Part shown: positions 35,150 through 43,636 of the stretch, piece after piece
Layout: each line of letters opens with the position of its first letter
Numbering within the stretch: the first letter of the stretch is position 1
Source of the DNA: DATBGO01 sp963840095
GTDB lineage: Bacteria > Actinomycetota > Actinomycetes > Streptosporangiales > Streptosporangiaceae
Direction of reading: 5' to 3'
DNA: 64,000 bases
Assembly: GCA_963840095.1 (NCBI GenBank)
Contig: CAWIXN010000013.1
Location: forward strand, 558,001-622,000
Made by a program: the position numbers and the translations under genes
The notes under the pieces: generated by a model
Seen by the model: the letters and a program-made list of their open reading frames with translations, nothing else
The model's database searches: none
Told to the model about the DNA's origin: nothing

Positions 35150-37248
35150 AAACTCTCGAGAAATCGCGGCTCGAATGGTACGCGCGCCGGGTGGCCAGGA
35201 TGTCGCCCGCTGAGGTCGCCTGGCGCGGCCGTGACCAGGCCATGCAGGCTGCCTGGAGCAGGCGGCAGGTGCGCGAGGTGGTTGCCGCGGCCGCGCCGCC
35301 GATGGCCGGGGAGCGCACGTTCACGGGCACGCTCCCGGCGGATACCGCGGCGCGGGTGCCCGAGGCGGCCAGGGCGGCCGTCCTGGAGGCGGCGGACCGG
35401 CTCATGCGAGGCGAGTGGGAGGTGCTGGGCGTCGCCCGGACCGACCTGGTGCGGCCGGACTGGTTCTACGACCCGGTCACCGGCCGGCGGTCCCCGCCCG
35501 ACCGCTACGCTTTCCGGATCGATCACCGCTCGCAGGAGCAGACCGGCAACATCAAGCAGGTCTGGGAGATCTCCCGGCTGCAGCACCTCACGCTCCTGGC
35601 GACGGCCTGGTTCCTCAGCCGCGACGAGCGGTACGCGGACCGGGTGGCCGAGCAGCTGCGCTCCTGGTGGCGGGAGAACCCCTTCCTCTCGGGGGTGCAC
35701 TGGACCAGCGGCATCGAGATCGGCATCCGCCTGATCAGCCTGGCCTGGATCCGGCGGCTCCTGGACGACTGGCCGCAGGTCGCGGAGCTCTTCGAGCACG
35801 ACGACCTCGCGGTCCGCCAGATCCACTGGCACCAGCGCTATCTCGCCACGTTCCGGAGCCGCGGCTCGTCGGCCAACAACCATGTCATCGCCGAGGCGGC
35901 CGGACAGCTGGTGGCCAGCTGCGCCTTCCCCTGGTTCCCCGAGAGCGAGCGCTGGCGACGGAAGTCGACGCGGATCCTGGAAAGCGAGCTGGTCCGCAAC
36001 ACCTTCCCGTCGGGCATCGGCCGGGAGCTCGCCTCGGACTACCAGTGCTTCGTTGCGGAGCTCGGGCTGGTCGCCGCAGTCGAGGCGCAGGCCAGCGGCC
36101 ACCCGCTGAGCCCGACAGCCGTGGCGCGGCTACGGGCGATGGTCGACAGCGGCGCGGCCCTGCTTGACGAGCGGCTGCGGCCGCCCCGCCAGGGTGACGG
36201 TGACGAGGGCCGCGGGTTGCTGCTCGACGCCCCGGCCTCCGGCCACTGGCCCTCGCTGCTGGCGCTCGGAGAGGCGGTCTTCGGGCGGCTCGGCTGGTGG
36301 CCAGCCGCGGCGCCGGGCGCGGAAAGCTCGATCGTCGGTGCCCTGGCCCGCCTGTCCAGTGATCCCGCAGGCAGGCCCGCGCAGCGGCCGTCCCGCTTCG
36401 CCGACGCGGGGACGGTGGTACTGCGCACTGCCTCGGGCCAGGGCCCGGAGATCTGGTGCCGCTGCGACGGCGGCCCGCACGGATACCTCAGCATCGCCGC
36501 GCACGCCCATGCCGACGCGCTGTCCGTAGAGGTCCGCTACGGCGGCGTGGATGTGCTGGCCGACCCGGGGACCTACTGCTATCACGGCGAGCGCGAGTGG
36601 CGTTCCTACTTCAGGTCGACGATCGCGCACAACACCCTGGAGCTGGGCGGGCAGAGCCAGTCCAGGGACGGCGGCCCGTTCCTCTGGCTGCGTCACGCGA
36701 ACGCCAGGGAGATCGAGGTTCTCGACATCGGTGAGATCGCCAGCTGGACCGCCGAGCACGACGGCTACCTGACGCTCCACCCGCCGGCCCGGCACCGCCG
36801 CTCGGTCCGGCTGGACCGGGCGGCGCACGCCCTCGAGATCGTCGACGAAGTCGATGGCGGCAGCCACGACGCCCGGCTCGCTTTCCACCTCGGCCCCGAG
36901 GTCGAGGTGCAGCTCGACGGGACGTGTGCGGCGCTGAGCTGGCCCGCGGCCCCCGCGCCCGGAGCCGCCCGGCTGAACCTGCCGCCCGGCCTGGCCTGGA
37001 GCGTGCACCGCGGCGAGACAGACCCGATCCTCGGCTGGTACGCCCCTGGGCTCGGCCGGCGCGTCCCGGCCTGCACTCTCGTCGGCCGCGGTCCTGCGGC
37101 GCCCGGGACGCCCCTGACCACCAGGCTGGAGTTCATCGACGCGGCCAAATCGTACGCAGCCGCAGCTAAGCCGTCGGCCGTATCATCAGGGTGCGAATCC
37201 GGCGCGCCGATGCGGGCGGCGGCGGGGATCCGGGCGGAGGCCAGATGA
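35146..37248 (+). CDS. Heparinase II/III and alginate-lyase-like protein
   Basis: This 700-residue protein has an all-alpha toroid half (about 60-400, with RLQHLTLLATAWFLSRD and SSANNHVIAEAAGQLV) and a beta-sandwich half. The latter has the conserved heparinase II/III stretches AHAHADALSVEV (about 452) and RSTIAHNTLELGG. Relatives cleave uronic-acid polysaccharides by beta-elimination. No signal peptide is seen, so it may act on intermediates in the cytoplasm or be exported another way. It is coupled to the oxidoreductase and to the next gene by overlapping codons. Confidence 0.85.
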   Translation: MKTLEKSRLEWYARRVARMSPAEVAWRGRDQAMQAAWSRRQVREVVAAAAPPMAGERTFTGTLPADTAARVPEAARAAVLEAADRLMRGEWEVLGVARTDLVRPDWFYDPVTGRRSPPDRYAFRIDHRSQEQTGNIKQVWEISRLQHLTLLATAWFLSRDERYADRVAEQLRSWWRENPFLSGVHWTSGIEIGIRLISLAWIRRLLDDWPQVAELFEHDDLAVRQIHWHQRYLATFRSRGSSANNHVIAEAAGQLVASCAFPWFPESERWRRKSTRILESELVRNTFPSGIGRELASDYQCFVAELGLVAAVEAQASGHPLSPTAVARLRAMVDSGAALLDERLRPPRQGDGDEGRGLLLDAPASGHWPSLLALGEAVFGRLGWWPAAAPGAESSIVGALARLSSDPAGRPAQRPSRFADAGTVVLRTASGQGPEIWCRCDGGPHGYLSIAAHAHADALSVEVRYGGVDVLADPGTYCYHGEREWRSYFRSTIAHNTLELGGQSQSRDGGPFLWLRHANAREIEVLDIGEIASWTAEHDGYLTLHPPARHRRSVRLDRAAHALEIVDEVDGGSHDARLAFHLGPEVEVQLDGTCAALSWPAAPAPGAARLNLPPGLAWSVHRGETDPILGWYAPGLGRRVPACTLVGRGPAAPGTPLTTRLEFIDAAKSYAAAAKPSAVSSGCESGAPMRAAAGIRAEAR

Positions 37249-38570
37249 GCGAGCAGGCGCTAGACCTCAGGAGGTCTGTGCAGATCGTGCGGCGGCACCG
37301 GATCCTGGTCGGGATCGTCGCCTCGGTCGGCCTGCTCGGAGGGGCCGCGTACACCGCTGTCCACCCGCCGATGCTCCAGAGCAAGGCGCTGGTCGTGCTG
37401 CCGTCTTCCATCCGCACCATGTCGACCCAGGTCGTGATCGCAGGCAGCAACCCCGTCCTGGCCAGCGCGCTCCCCAACATTGATCCGGCCCTGTCGCTCC
37501 CGACGCTGCGCAGCAGAGTCCAGGTCAAGAGCCTGACCCCCAACATCCTCTCGATCAGCGCCGAGGGCCAGACCGGGGCCCAGGCGGAGCACACCGCGAA
37601 CGCTATCGCCGACAGCTACATCACCTATGTCGGCTCGGCGAACAGCCCGGGCGGACAGGTGCAGGCGCAGGTCCTGGAGAGCGCGACCAGCGCTACGGGC
37701 ACGCCGCTGCCCGTTCACCTGCTCATTGCCGGCGGGGTCGGCGCCTTGGCCGGCGCGCTGATCGGGGCCATCATCGCGCTGGCGATCAGCCGCAACGACC
37801 GGCGCCTGCGTGAGCGCGACGCCATAGCAGATTCCATCGGGGTTCCCGTCCTGGCGTCGATCCCGGTCGCTCACCCATCCGGCTCCGCAGGCTGGACCAA
37901 GCTCCTTGCGGACTACGAGCCCGGCGTCGTCGACGCGTGGCGGCTGCGCAAGGCCCTGCACCATCTGCGCGTGGCCGAGGCGAATCCGGCCGGGCCCGGC
38001 GAGGGCAGCAACTTCTCCATCGCCGTCTTGTCGCTGTCCTCCGACCGCGGGGCGCTGGCCGTCGGCCCTCAGCTGTCGGTCTTCGCGGCCTCGCTCGGGA
38101 TCCGGACGGCGCTGGTCATCGGCCCCCAGCAGGACGCCAACGCCACCGCCACGTTGCGCGCCGCGTGCGCCGTGCCGCCGCAGGCACCATCGGGGCGGGC
38201 GAGCGGGCTGCAGGTGATCACCGCCGACCATGGCGGCACCGACCGGCCACCCGACGGACGGCCGGACGGACGGCCCGACGCCACGCTGACGGTCGCGGTG
38301 GCCGTCGTCGACGGCCAGACCCCGCGCACGGCAGAGGTGATGCGCACGACTACGACCGTGCTGGCGGTCTCGGCCGGCGCAGCGACCGCTGAGCAACTGG
38401 CCCGCGTCGCCATCAGCGCCGCCGCCGACGGCCGCCAGATCGCCGGGATATTCGTCGCGGACCCAGACTCCGCTGACCACACCACCGGCCGTCTGCCGCA
38501 GCTGGCGCGGCCAGCACGACGGCGAATGCCGACCCGCATGACCGGCCCAATTACGGAGATCAGACGGTGA
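37245..38570 (+). CDS. Wzz-like chain-length protein with degenerate nucleotide-binding domain (1)
   Basis: This 441-residue protein has one membrane helix near residues 25-45 and a second near 160-185 (LLIAGGVGALAGALIGAIIA), with a short outside loop between. The cytoplasmic part follows a Wzc/BY-kinase outline but has no Walker A lysine motif and no tyrosine cluster at its end. A DNA repeat gives PDGRPDGRPD near residue 350. ATG 37245 overlaps the previous stop and has GGAGG upstream. It probably controls chain length or export with the next protein, which is of similar plan. Confidence 0.78.
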   Translation: MSEQALDLRRSVQIVRRHRILVGIVASVGLLGGAAYTAVHPPMLQSKALVVLPSSIRTMSTQVVIAGSNPVLASALPNIDPALSLPTLRSRVQVKSLTPNILSISAEGQTGAQAEHTANAIADSYITYVGSANSPGGQVQAQVLESATSATGTPLPVHLLIAGGVGALAGALIGAIIALAISRNDRRLRERDAIADSIGVPVLASIPVAHPSGSAGWTKLLADYEPGVVDAWRLRKALHHLRVAEANPAGPGEGSNFSIAVLSLSSDRGALAVGPQLSVFAASLGIRTALVIGPQQDANATATLRAACAVPPQAPSGRASGLQVITADHGGTDRPPDGRPDGRPDATLTVAVAVVDGQTPRTAEVMRTTTTVLAVSAGAATAEQLARVAISAAADGRQIAGIFVADPDSADHTTGRLPQLARPARRRMPTRMTGPITEIRR

Positions 38571-40327
38571 ACGACGGAGAACGGGCAGTGCCGCTACCCC
38601 TGGGTACAGGCGATGACCTGCCCGAGCGCCTCTGGGCCTACGACGAGCTCACCGCTGAGGAGGAACGTCCCGCCGCGGACATCGCTGCCGGCTTCATCAG
38701 CCTGTCGTTCCTCCGGGCGGCCCTGCGGCGCAGTGCGCGGCTGTGGTGTGTCACGGCGGCCATCGGGCTGGTGGCCGGCCTCGGCGTCTACGTGAAGCTG
38801 CCTCCCGCCTACCATGCCCAGACGTCGATCCTGCTCACGAACAACCCTGATCAGGACCCGATCTCGGCGATGCTGACCGAGCAGACCGTCGCACAAAGCC
38901 GTGCGGTAGCTGCGCGCGCTCTGCAGAGCTTGAGGCTTCCGCAAAGCCTCGACAGCTTCCTCAAGGCGTACACGGTCACGACCCCCACCGACCAGGTCCT
39001 CATCATCAACGTCGGCGCGCCGTCGGCCAGCCAGGCGGTGCGCGAGGCGAACGCCATCGCCGCCACGTTCCTCCAGTTCAGGAAGCAGCAGCTGCTGAGC
39101 CAGCAGCAGCTCGTGCTCACCACGCTCGACCAGCAGATCGCGCGGTCCAAGCAGAATGTCGCGTCGATCAACGCCCGGATCACCCGTCTGCTGGCGCAGC
39201 CTGACTCGCCCGCGCGGCGGGCCAGGCTGAACGCCCTGACCGCTCAGCGCGGCGACGCGAGCAGCGCGCTGACCGTCCTGGAGGCGACCACCCGGGGCAA
39301 CCAGGCGAGCACGCAGGTGATCACGGCGACGATGCTGAACGAAAGCGGGGTGCTCGACGCTGCCGCGCCGATCGCGCACTCGCGGTACAAGCTCGCCATC
39401 GTCTACGTCCTCACCGGGCTGGTCGCGGGTCTCGCGATAGGCATGGTCATCGTCGTAGTGCGGGCGCTGGTATCCGACCGCCTGCGGCGGCGCGACGACG
39501 TGGCCCACGCGCTCGGCGCCCCGGTCAAGCTCAGCACCGGTGCCGTGCGCATAAGCCGGTGGCTGCCTGGCCGGCGCGGGCTGGCCGCCGCCCAGGGCCG
39601 GGACGTCCAGCGCCTGGTCGCGCACCTGCGCGGCGAGGTGCCAGCAAGCTCACGGGGCGCCCCCGCCCTGGCCGTCGTTCCCGTCGACGACCCGCAGGTC
39701 GCGGCGCTGGCCCTGGTGTCGCTGGCCGTCTCCTGCACGGAGGAGGGCCGCCGCGTCGTGGTGGCCGACCTGTCCAGCGGGGCGGCCGCGGCACACCTGC
39801 TAGGCGTCAAGGAGCCCGGAGTCCGCGCCGTGAACGTGGGTAGCGCGCGCTTCGTGGTCGCCGTCCCCGACCGCAACGATGTCGCGCCTACGGGCCCGCT
39901 CGACCCCGCCACGCCGCTGGCGGATCCTCGGGAGGATGGGCGGGGTAACGGGCGGAGGCCCGCTGACCCACGGCGGACTGATCCGCGGGGCGGTGATCCC
40001 GCGGCGGCCGGCGAGGCGCTGGCCGCCGCGTACGCCTCGGCGGACCTGCTGCTCACCCTGGCCACCCTCGATCCCTCGGTCGGCGGAGAGCACCTCGCGA
40101 CCTGGGCAACCGCCGTCGTTGCCGTCGTCACCGCCGGGCAGTCGACGTCGACCAGGATCCACGCCGCGGGCGAGATGGTACGGCTCGCCGGGCTGCCCCT
40201 GGTGTCCGGCGTGCTCATCGGGGCGGACAAGACCGACGAGAGCCTCGGCATGGTGGAGCTCCCGAGCCCGCCGGTGCCTGCCCACCTGGATCGAGGGACC
40301 GCGGATCGAGGAGTCACCGGCCGATGA
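38567..40327 (+). CDS. Wzz-like chain-length protein with degenerate nucleotide-binding domain (2)
   Basis: This 586-residue protein has a membrane helix near 60-80, a longer extracytoplasmic region with coiled-coil character (QQLVLTTLDQQIARSKQNV), and a second helix near 275-300. The C-terminal domain has the strands of a BY-kinase (ALAVVPVDDPQVAALAL, VVVADLSSGAAA) but lacks the P-loop lysine and a terminal tyrosine cluster. GTG start overlaps the previous stop and the end overlaps the polymerase start. Likely works with the first Wzz-like protein and the polymerase. Confidence 0.8.
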   Translation: MNDGERAVPLPLGTGDDLPERLWAYDELTAEEERPAADIAAGFISLSFLRAALRRSARLWCVTAAIGLVAGLGVYVKLPPAYHAQTSILLTNNPDQDPISAMLTEQTVAQSRAVAARALQSLRLPQSLDSFLKAYTVTTPTDQVLIINVGAPSASQAVREANAIAATFLQFRKQQLLSQQQLVLTTLDQQIARSKQNVASINARITRLLAQPDSPARRARLNALTAQRGDASSALTVLEATTRGNQASTQVITATMLNESGVLDAAAPIAHSRYKLAIVYVLTGLVAGLAIGMVIVVVRALVSDRLRRRDDVAHALGAPVKLSTGAVRISRWLPGRRGLAAAQGRDVQRLVAHLRGEVPASSRGAPALAVVPVDDPQVAALALVSLAVSCTEEGRRVVVADLSSGAAAAHLLGVKEPGVRAVNVGSARFVVAVPDRNDVAPTGPLDPATPLADPREDGRGNGRRPADPRRTDPRGGDPAAAGEALAAAYASADLLLTLATLDPSVGGEHLATWATAVVAVVTAGQSTSTRIHAAGEMVRLAGLPLVSGVLIGADKTDESLGMVELPSPPVPAHLDRGTADRGVTGR

Positions 40328-41598
40328 CCTCGCCCATCGCAGCGTTTCGCCCCAGGGCAGGCGTGCCGCCGCCCGGGCCGGTGCGAGCGCGCGAGCTCCG
40401 GGCGCCCGAGACCTTGGCGCGCGAGCGCCGGGTGCGGCGCAGGGTGGGCATCACGTGGGCCCTGCTAGTCCTCAACGTCCTGACCTTCTACCCAAAGACG
40501 TGGAGCGGGCAGCCCCTGGCCTTGCCGATCCCCTCGGTAGTCGGCAAGCTCGTGACACAGGGGGCGCTGCCTGCGGCGCTGCTCATGGCGCTGACCGTGA
40601 ACCGGCGGAAGATCGTCCGCCCGAACGTGTTCCTCTGCCTGGTGAGCCTGCTCGTCATCGGGGCGCTCCTGACGAGCCTGCAGGCCGAGCACTTCGGCAC
40701 CGTGTACCGGACCCTCAGGCTCGGCGGCTTCGTCGCCACCCTCTGGCTGCTGACCCCGTGGTGGGGCCGGCGCGACCTGCTGCTGGTCCGCTGCCACCTG
40801 GCGGCGATGTCCGTAGTGCTCGGCTCGGTGCTGCTGGGCCTCCTGATGGCCCCCAGTACTGCCCTGGCTGAGGGCAGGCTCGGCGGCGCGCTGTGGCCCA
40901 CCCCGCCGACGCAGATCGCGGAGTTCTCGGCGGTTGCGCTCGGCTTGGCGATCGTGCTCTGGCTGTCCGGCCTGCTGTCCGGGCGCATCACCCTGCTCGC
41001 CCTCCTGGTGGCAGGAACCATCCTGGTCATGACGCACACACGGACCGCCCTGGTAGCCATGGTGGCGGGCATCATAGTCGCCGGCCTGAGCCTGATCGTG
41101 GCCAAGGCGCGGGTGCGCAAGCTATTCGCCGTGGCCGGTGCCGTCACGGCGATCGCGGTGATGACGCTGTCTGGCGTCATCACCGCGTGGCTGGCGCGCG
41201 GCGAGGGCTCGCAGCAGCTGACCGACCTCACCGGGCGGACCTCAGTCTGGACTGCCGTGGTCACCATTCCGCGCGACAAGTTCCAGGTGTTCTTCGGCTT
41301 CGGCCTGTCGAACAAGTCATTCAACGGCCTGCCGATCGACAGCAACTGGCTCGCTTCCTACTTCGACCAGGGGCTGTGGGGGGTGACCGTCTGCGCGGCG
41401 ATACTGCTGTTCCTGCTCGTGACGGCCTACTTCCAGCCACGCAGCCCGCAGCGCGCCCTGGCCCTGTTCCTGGTGACGTACTGCCTGCTGGCATCGTTCA
41501 CCGAGACCGGGTTCAGCGACGCCTCGACGTACCTACTCGAGCTCACCCTGGCCGCGTCCATGCTCGTGGCGCCCATCGCCAGCCGGGCGCCAGCATGA
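40324..41598 (+). CDS. O-antigen ligase/polymerase-like membrane protein (Wzy type)
   Basis: This 424-residue protein has about ten membrane helices and the family loop with TLVMTHTRTALVAMVAG-like sequence, here LVMTHTRTALVAMVAG, followed by a large outside loop containing DLTGRTSVW and FFGFGLSNKSFNGLPIDSNW. It fits Wzy/WaaL proteins that polymerise lipid-linked repeats outside the membrane. Overlaps of start and stop codons on both sides show tight coupling with the Wzz-like and glycosyltransferase genes. Confidence 0.85.
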   Translation: MTSPIAAFRPRAGVPPPGPVRARELRAPETLARERRVRRRVGITWALLVLNVLTFYPKTWSGQPLALPIPSVVGKLVTQGALPAALLMALTVNRRKIVRPNVFLCLVSLLVIGALLTSLQAEHFGTVYRTLRLGGFVATLWLLTPWWGRRDLLLVRCHLAAMSVVLGSVLLGLLMAPSTALAEGRLGGALWPTPPTQIAEFSAVALGLAIVLWLSGLLSGRITLLALLVAGTILVMTHTRTALVAMVAGIIVAGLSLIVAKARVRKLFAVAGAVTAIAVMTLSGVITAWLARGEGSQQLTDLTGRTSVWTAVVTIPRDKFQVFFGFGLSNKSFNGLPIDSNWLASYFDQGLWGVTVCAAILLFLLVTAYFQPRSPQRALALFLVTYCLLASFTETGFSDASTYLLELTLAASMLVAPIASRAPA

Positions 41599-42788
41599 GA
41601 ATCGTGCAGGCCCACAACCGCTACCGCTCGGCCGCCCCGAGCGGAGAGAACCGTGTCGTCGACACCGAAGCCGAGGCCCTCACCGCCCACGGGCACGAGG
41701 TCATAAGGTTCGAGCGCGACAGCGACGAGATCGAGCGCTGGTCCAGGCCGAAGAAGGCGACCCTGCCAGCCCGGGTCATCTGGAGCCGCGAGGCTCATCA
41801 TGACCTGGCTGCGACGCTGCGCGCCCACCGGCCGGACGTCGTGCACCTGCACAACACGTTCCCGCTACTCAGTCCCGCGGTGCTCTACGCCTGCCGCGAC
41901 GCGGAGATCCCGGTAGTGGCCACCATTCACAACTACAAGCTCGCGTGCGCCAGCGGTGACTTCTTCCGCCGCGGCGCAGTCTGCCATGACTGCGCCCATG
42001 GCCTTCCCGTCCAGGCCGTGTTGCGCGGCTGCTATCGGGGATCGCGCGCGGCCACCGCGCCCGTGGCCGTGGCCACGGGCGCGCATCGGCGGGCCTGGCG
42101 GTCGCTGGTGTCGGCCTACGTATTCATCTCAGCATCCCAGCGCGCCCTGCTTGGCGGACTTGGCCTGGCCGAGGACCGGGTCTTTGTCAGGCACAACCTC
42201 ATCCCGAGGCGAAGCGCCTGGCAGGCGGCCCGCGAGCCGACGGTGGTCTACGCGGGACGGCTGGATGAGGCCAAGGGCCTGCCCCTGCTCATGGCAGGCT
42301 GGGACCGCTACTGCGCCGAGTCGAGTGACCCGGGGCTGCGCCTGCTCATTGCCGGAGCCGGGCCGCTTGACGGCGAGGTAGCCGCCTGGGCGTCGTCCAG
42401 GCCCTCGGTCCGCCTGCTCGGACAGCTCGACGGTGACCGCTGCCGCGACCTGATGTCCCGGTCGCGCGCTGTGGTGCTGCCGTCCGCCTGGGAGGAGACG
42501 TTCGGCCTGGTCGCCGTCGAGGCCATGGCCGTAGGCGTCCCTCCCATCGCGGCGGGGCACGGCTCGTTTGTCGAACTCATCACGCCCGGAGTCGACGGTG
42601 TGCTGTTCCGGCCCGGCGACCCCGCGGCGCTCGCGCAGGCCATCGCCGACGTGGCGGCACACCCTGAATGTTACGCGGCTTACGGGCAGCGGGCCCGTAA
42701 GACCTACGAGCAGCGCTTCGACCCGGAGCGCAGTCTCGACCAGCTACTGGAAATCTACCGCTATGCGACCGAGCATCCTATTTTGTAA
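41595..42788 (+). CDS. Glycosyltransferase family 4
   Basis: This 397-residue GT-B protein has VHLHNTFPLLSPAVLYACRD and VVATIHNYKLACASGDFFR in the acceptor half, then VVYAGRLDEAKGLPLLMAG and the donor-binding ExxxxxxxE motif WEETFGLVAVEAMAVG near 300. A CASGDFFRRGAVCHDC cysteine pattern in the first half is typical of a subgroup of these enzymes. ATG 41595 overlaps the polymerase stop. It adds a sugar to the EPS repeat; donor unknown. Confidence 0.9.
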   Translation: MRIVQAHNRYRSAAPSGENRVVDTEAEALTAHGHEVIRFERDSDEIERWSRPKKATLPARVIWSREAHHDLAATLRAHRPDVVHLHNTFPLLSPAVLYACRDAEIPVVATIHNYKLACASGDFFRRGAVCHDCAHGLPVQAVLRGCYRGSRAATAPVAVATGAHRRAWRSLVSAYVFISASQRALLGGLGLAEDRVFVRHNLIPRRSAWQAAREPTVVYAGRLDEAKGLPLLMAGWDRYCAESSDPGLRLLIAGAGPLDGEVAAWASSRPSVRLLGQLDGDRCRDLMSRSRAVVLPSAWEETFGLVAVEAMAVGVPPIAAGHGSFVELITPGVDGVLFRPGDPAALAQAIADVAAHPECYAAYGQRARKTYEQRFDPERSLDQLLEIYRYATEHPIL

Positions 42789-42857
42789 GGAACGCCCACG
42801 AGTGCCTGCGGGGCACCCTTTCGGCGGGTTAATATCGGCTTGGACAAGGAGGGCTTC

Positions 42858-43577
42858 ATGAGTAACCCGGTCAGCGGCCAGGACATCGCCTCCGGCGACG
42901 ACTCGGCCGCCCGGTTCTATAAGAAGGACTTCTGGAGCAAGGAGCATGTCAAGTTCGCCCGGCCGCACTACAGGATGGAAAAATCCGCCAGGATCATAAC
43001 CAGGCTAGCACGAGGACGAGAGTGCACCCTTCTCGATGTTGGCTGCGGGCCGGGCACATTGATGCAACTGCTGCCCCGGAATATTCACTATTACGGCATT
43101 GACATTGCCATACAGGAACCAGCGGACAACCTGATAGAAGCCGATCTTCTTGAGGCCCCGATCAGGTTCGGCGACCAGAAGTTCGACATCATTCTGGCGC
43201 AGGGCGTCTTCGAATACCTGGGGCGCTTCCAGGATCAGAAATTTGCCGAGATAGCACAGATACTGAACGGCAGCGGCACCTTCGTCGTGTCGTACATCAA
43301 CTTCGGCCATCGCGCCAGGGAGATCTACAGGCCGTACAGCAACATCCAGTCCTTCGACGATTTCAGGAAGAGCCTATCGCCACATTTTACTATCAATAGG
43401 TACTTCCCGGCCTCGCACAACTGGAATCACGGCCAGCCTAACCGCAAGCTGGTCAAAGCCGCCAACATGCACGTCAACGTCAACATCCCGCTTATCAGCC
43501 CGGTCCTGGCTGTTGAGTATTTCTTTATCTGTTCTTCGCGGGCCGCTGCTCCAGGGCCCGGAGCCAGCCCTAGCTAA
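42858..43577 (+). CDS. Class I SAM-dependent methyltransferase
   Basis: This 239-residue protein has motif I LLDVGCGPGTLMQLL near residue 60 and FDIILAQGVFEYLGRF further on, typical of small Rossmann methyltransferases. It starts at ATG 42858 behind an AAGGAGGGC ribosome site, one of the strongest in the window. Codon use is less GC-biased than in its neighbours (AAA, ATA and CTA occur), which hints at a different origin. As the last gene close to the operon, it probably methylates a sugar or the polymer end; the target is unknown. Confidence 0.82.
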   Translation: MSNPVSGQDIASGDDSAARFYKKDFWSKEHVKFARPHYRMEKSARIITRLARGRECTLLDVGCGPGTLMQLLPRNIHYYGIDIAIQEPADNLIEADLLEAPIRFGDQKFDIILAQGVFEYLGRFQDQKFAEIAQILNGSGTFVVSYINFGHRAREIYRPYSNIQSFDDFRKSLSPHFTINRYFPASHNWNHGQPNRKLVKAANMHVNVNIPLISPVLAVEYFFICSSRAAAPGPGASPS

Positions 43578-43636
43578 GGTATCCCCATCCGCTACCAACG
43601 CGCCGGACGGCGGTGGCCGGCCTGCGCCGGAATCTT

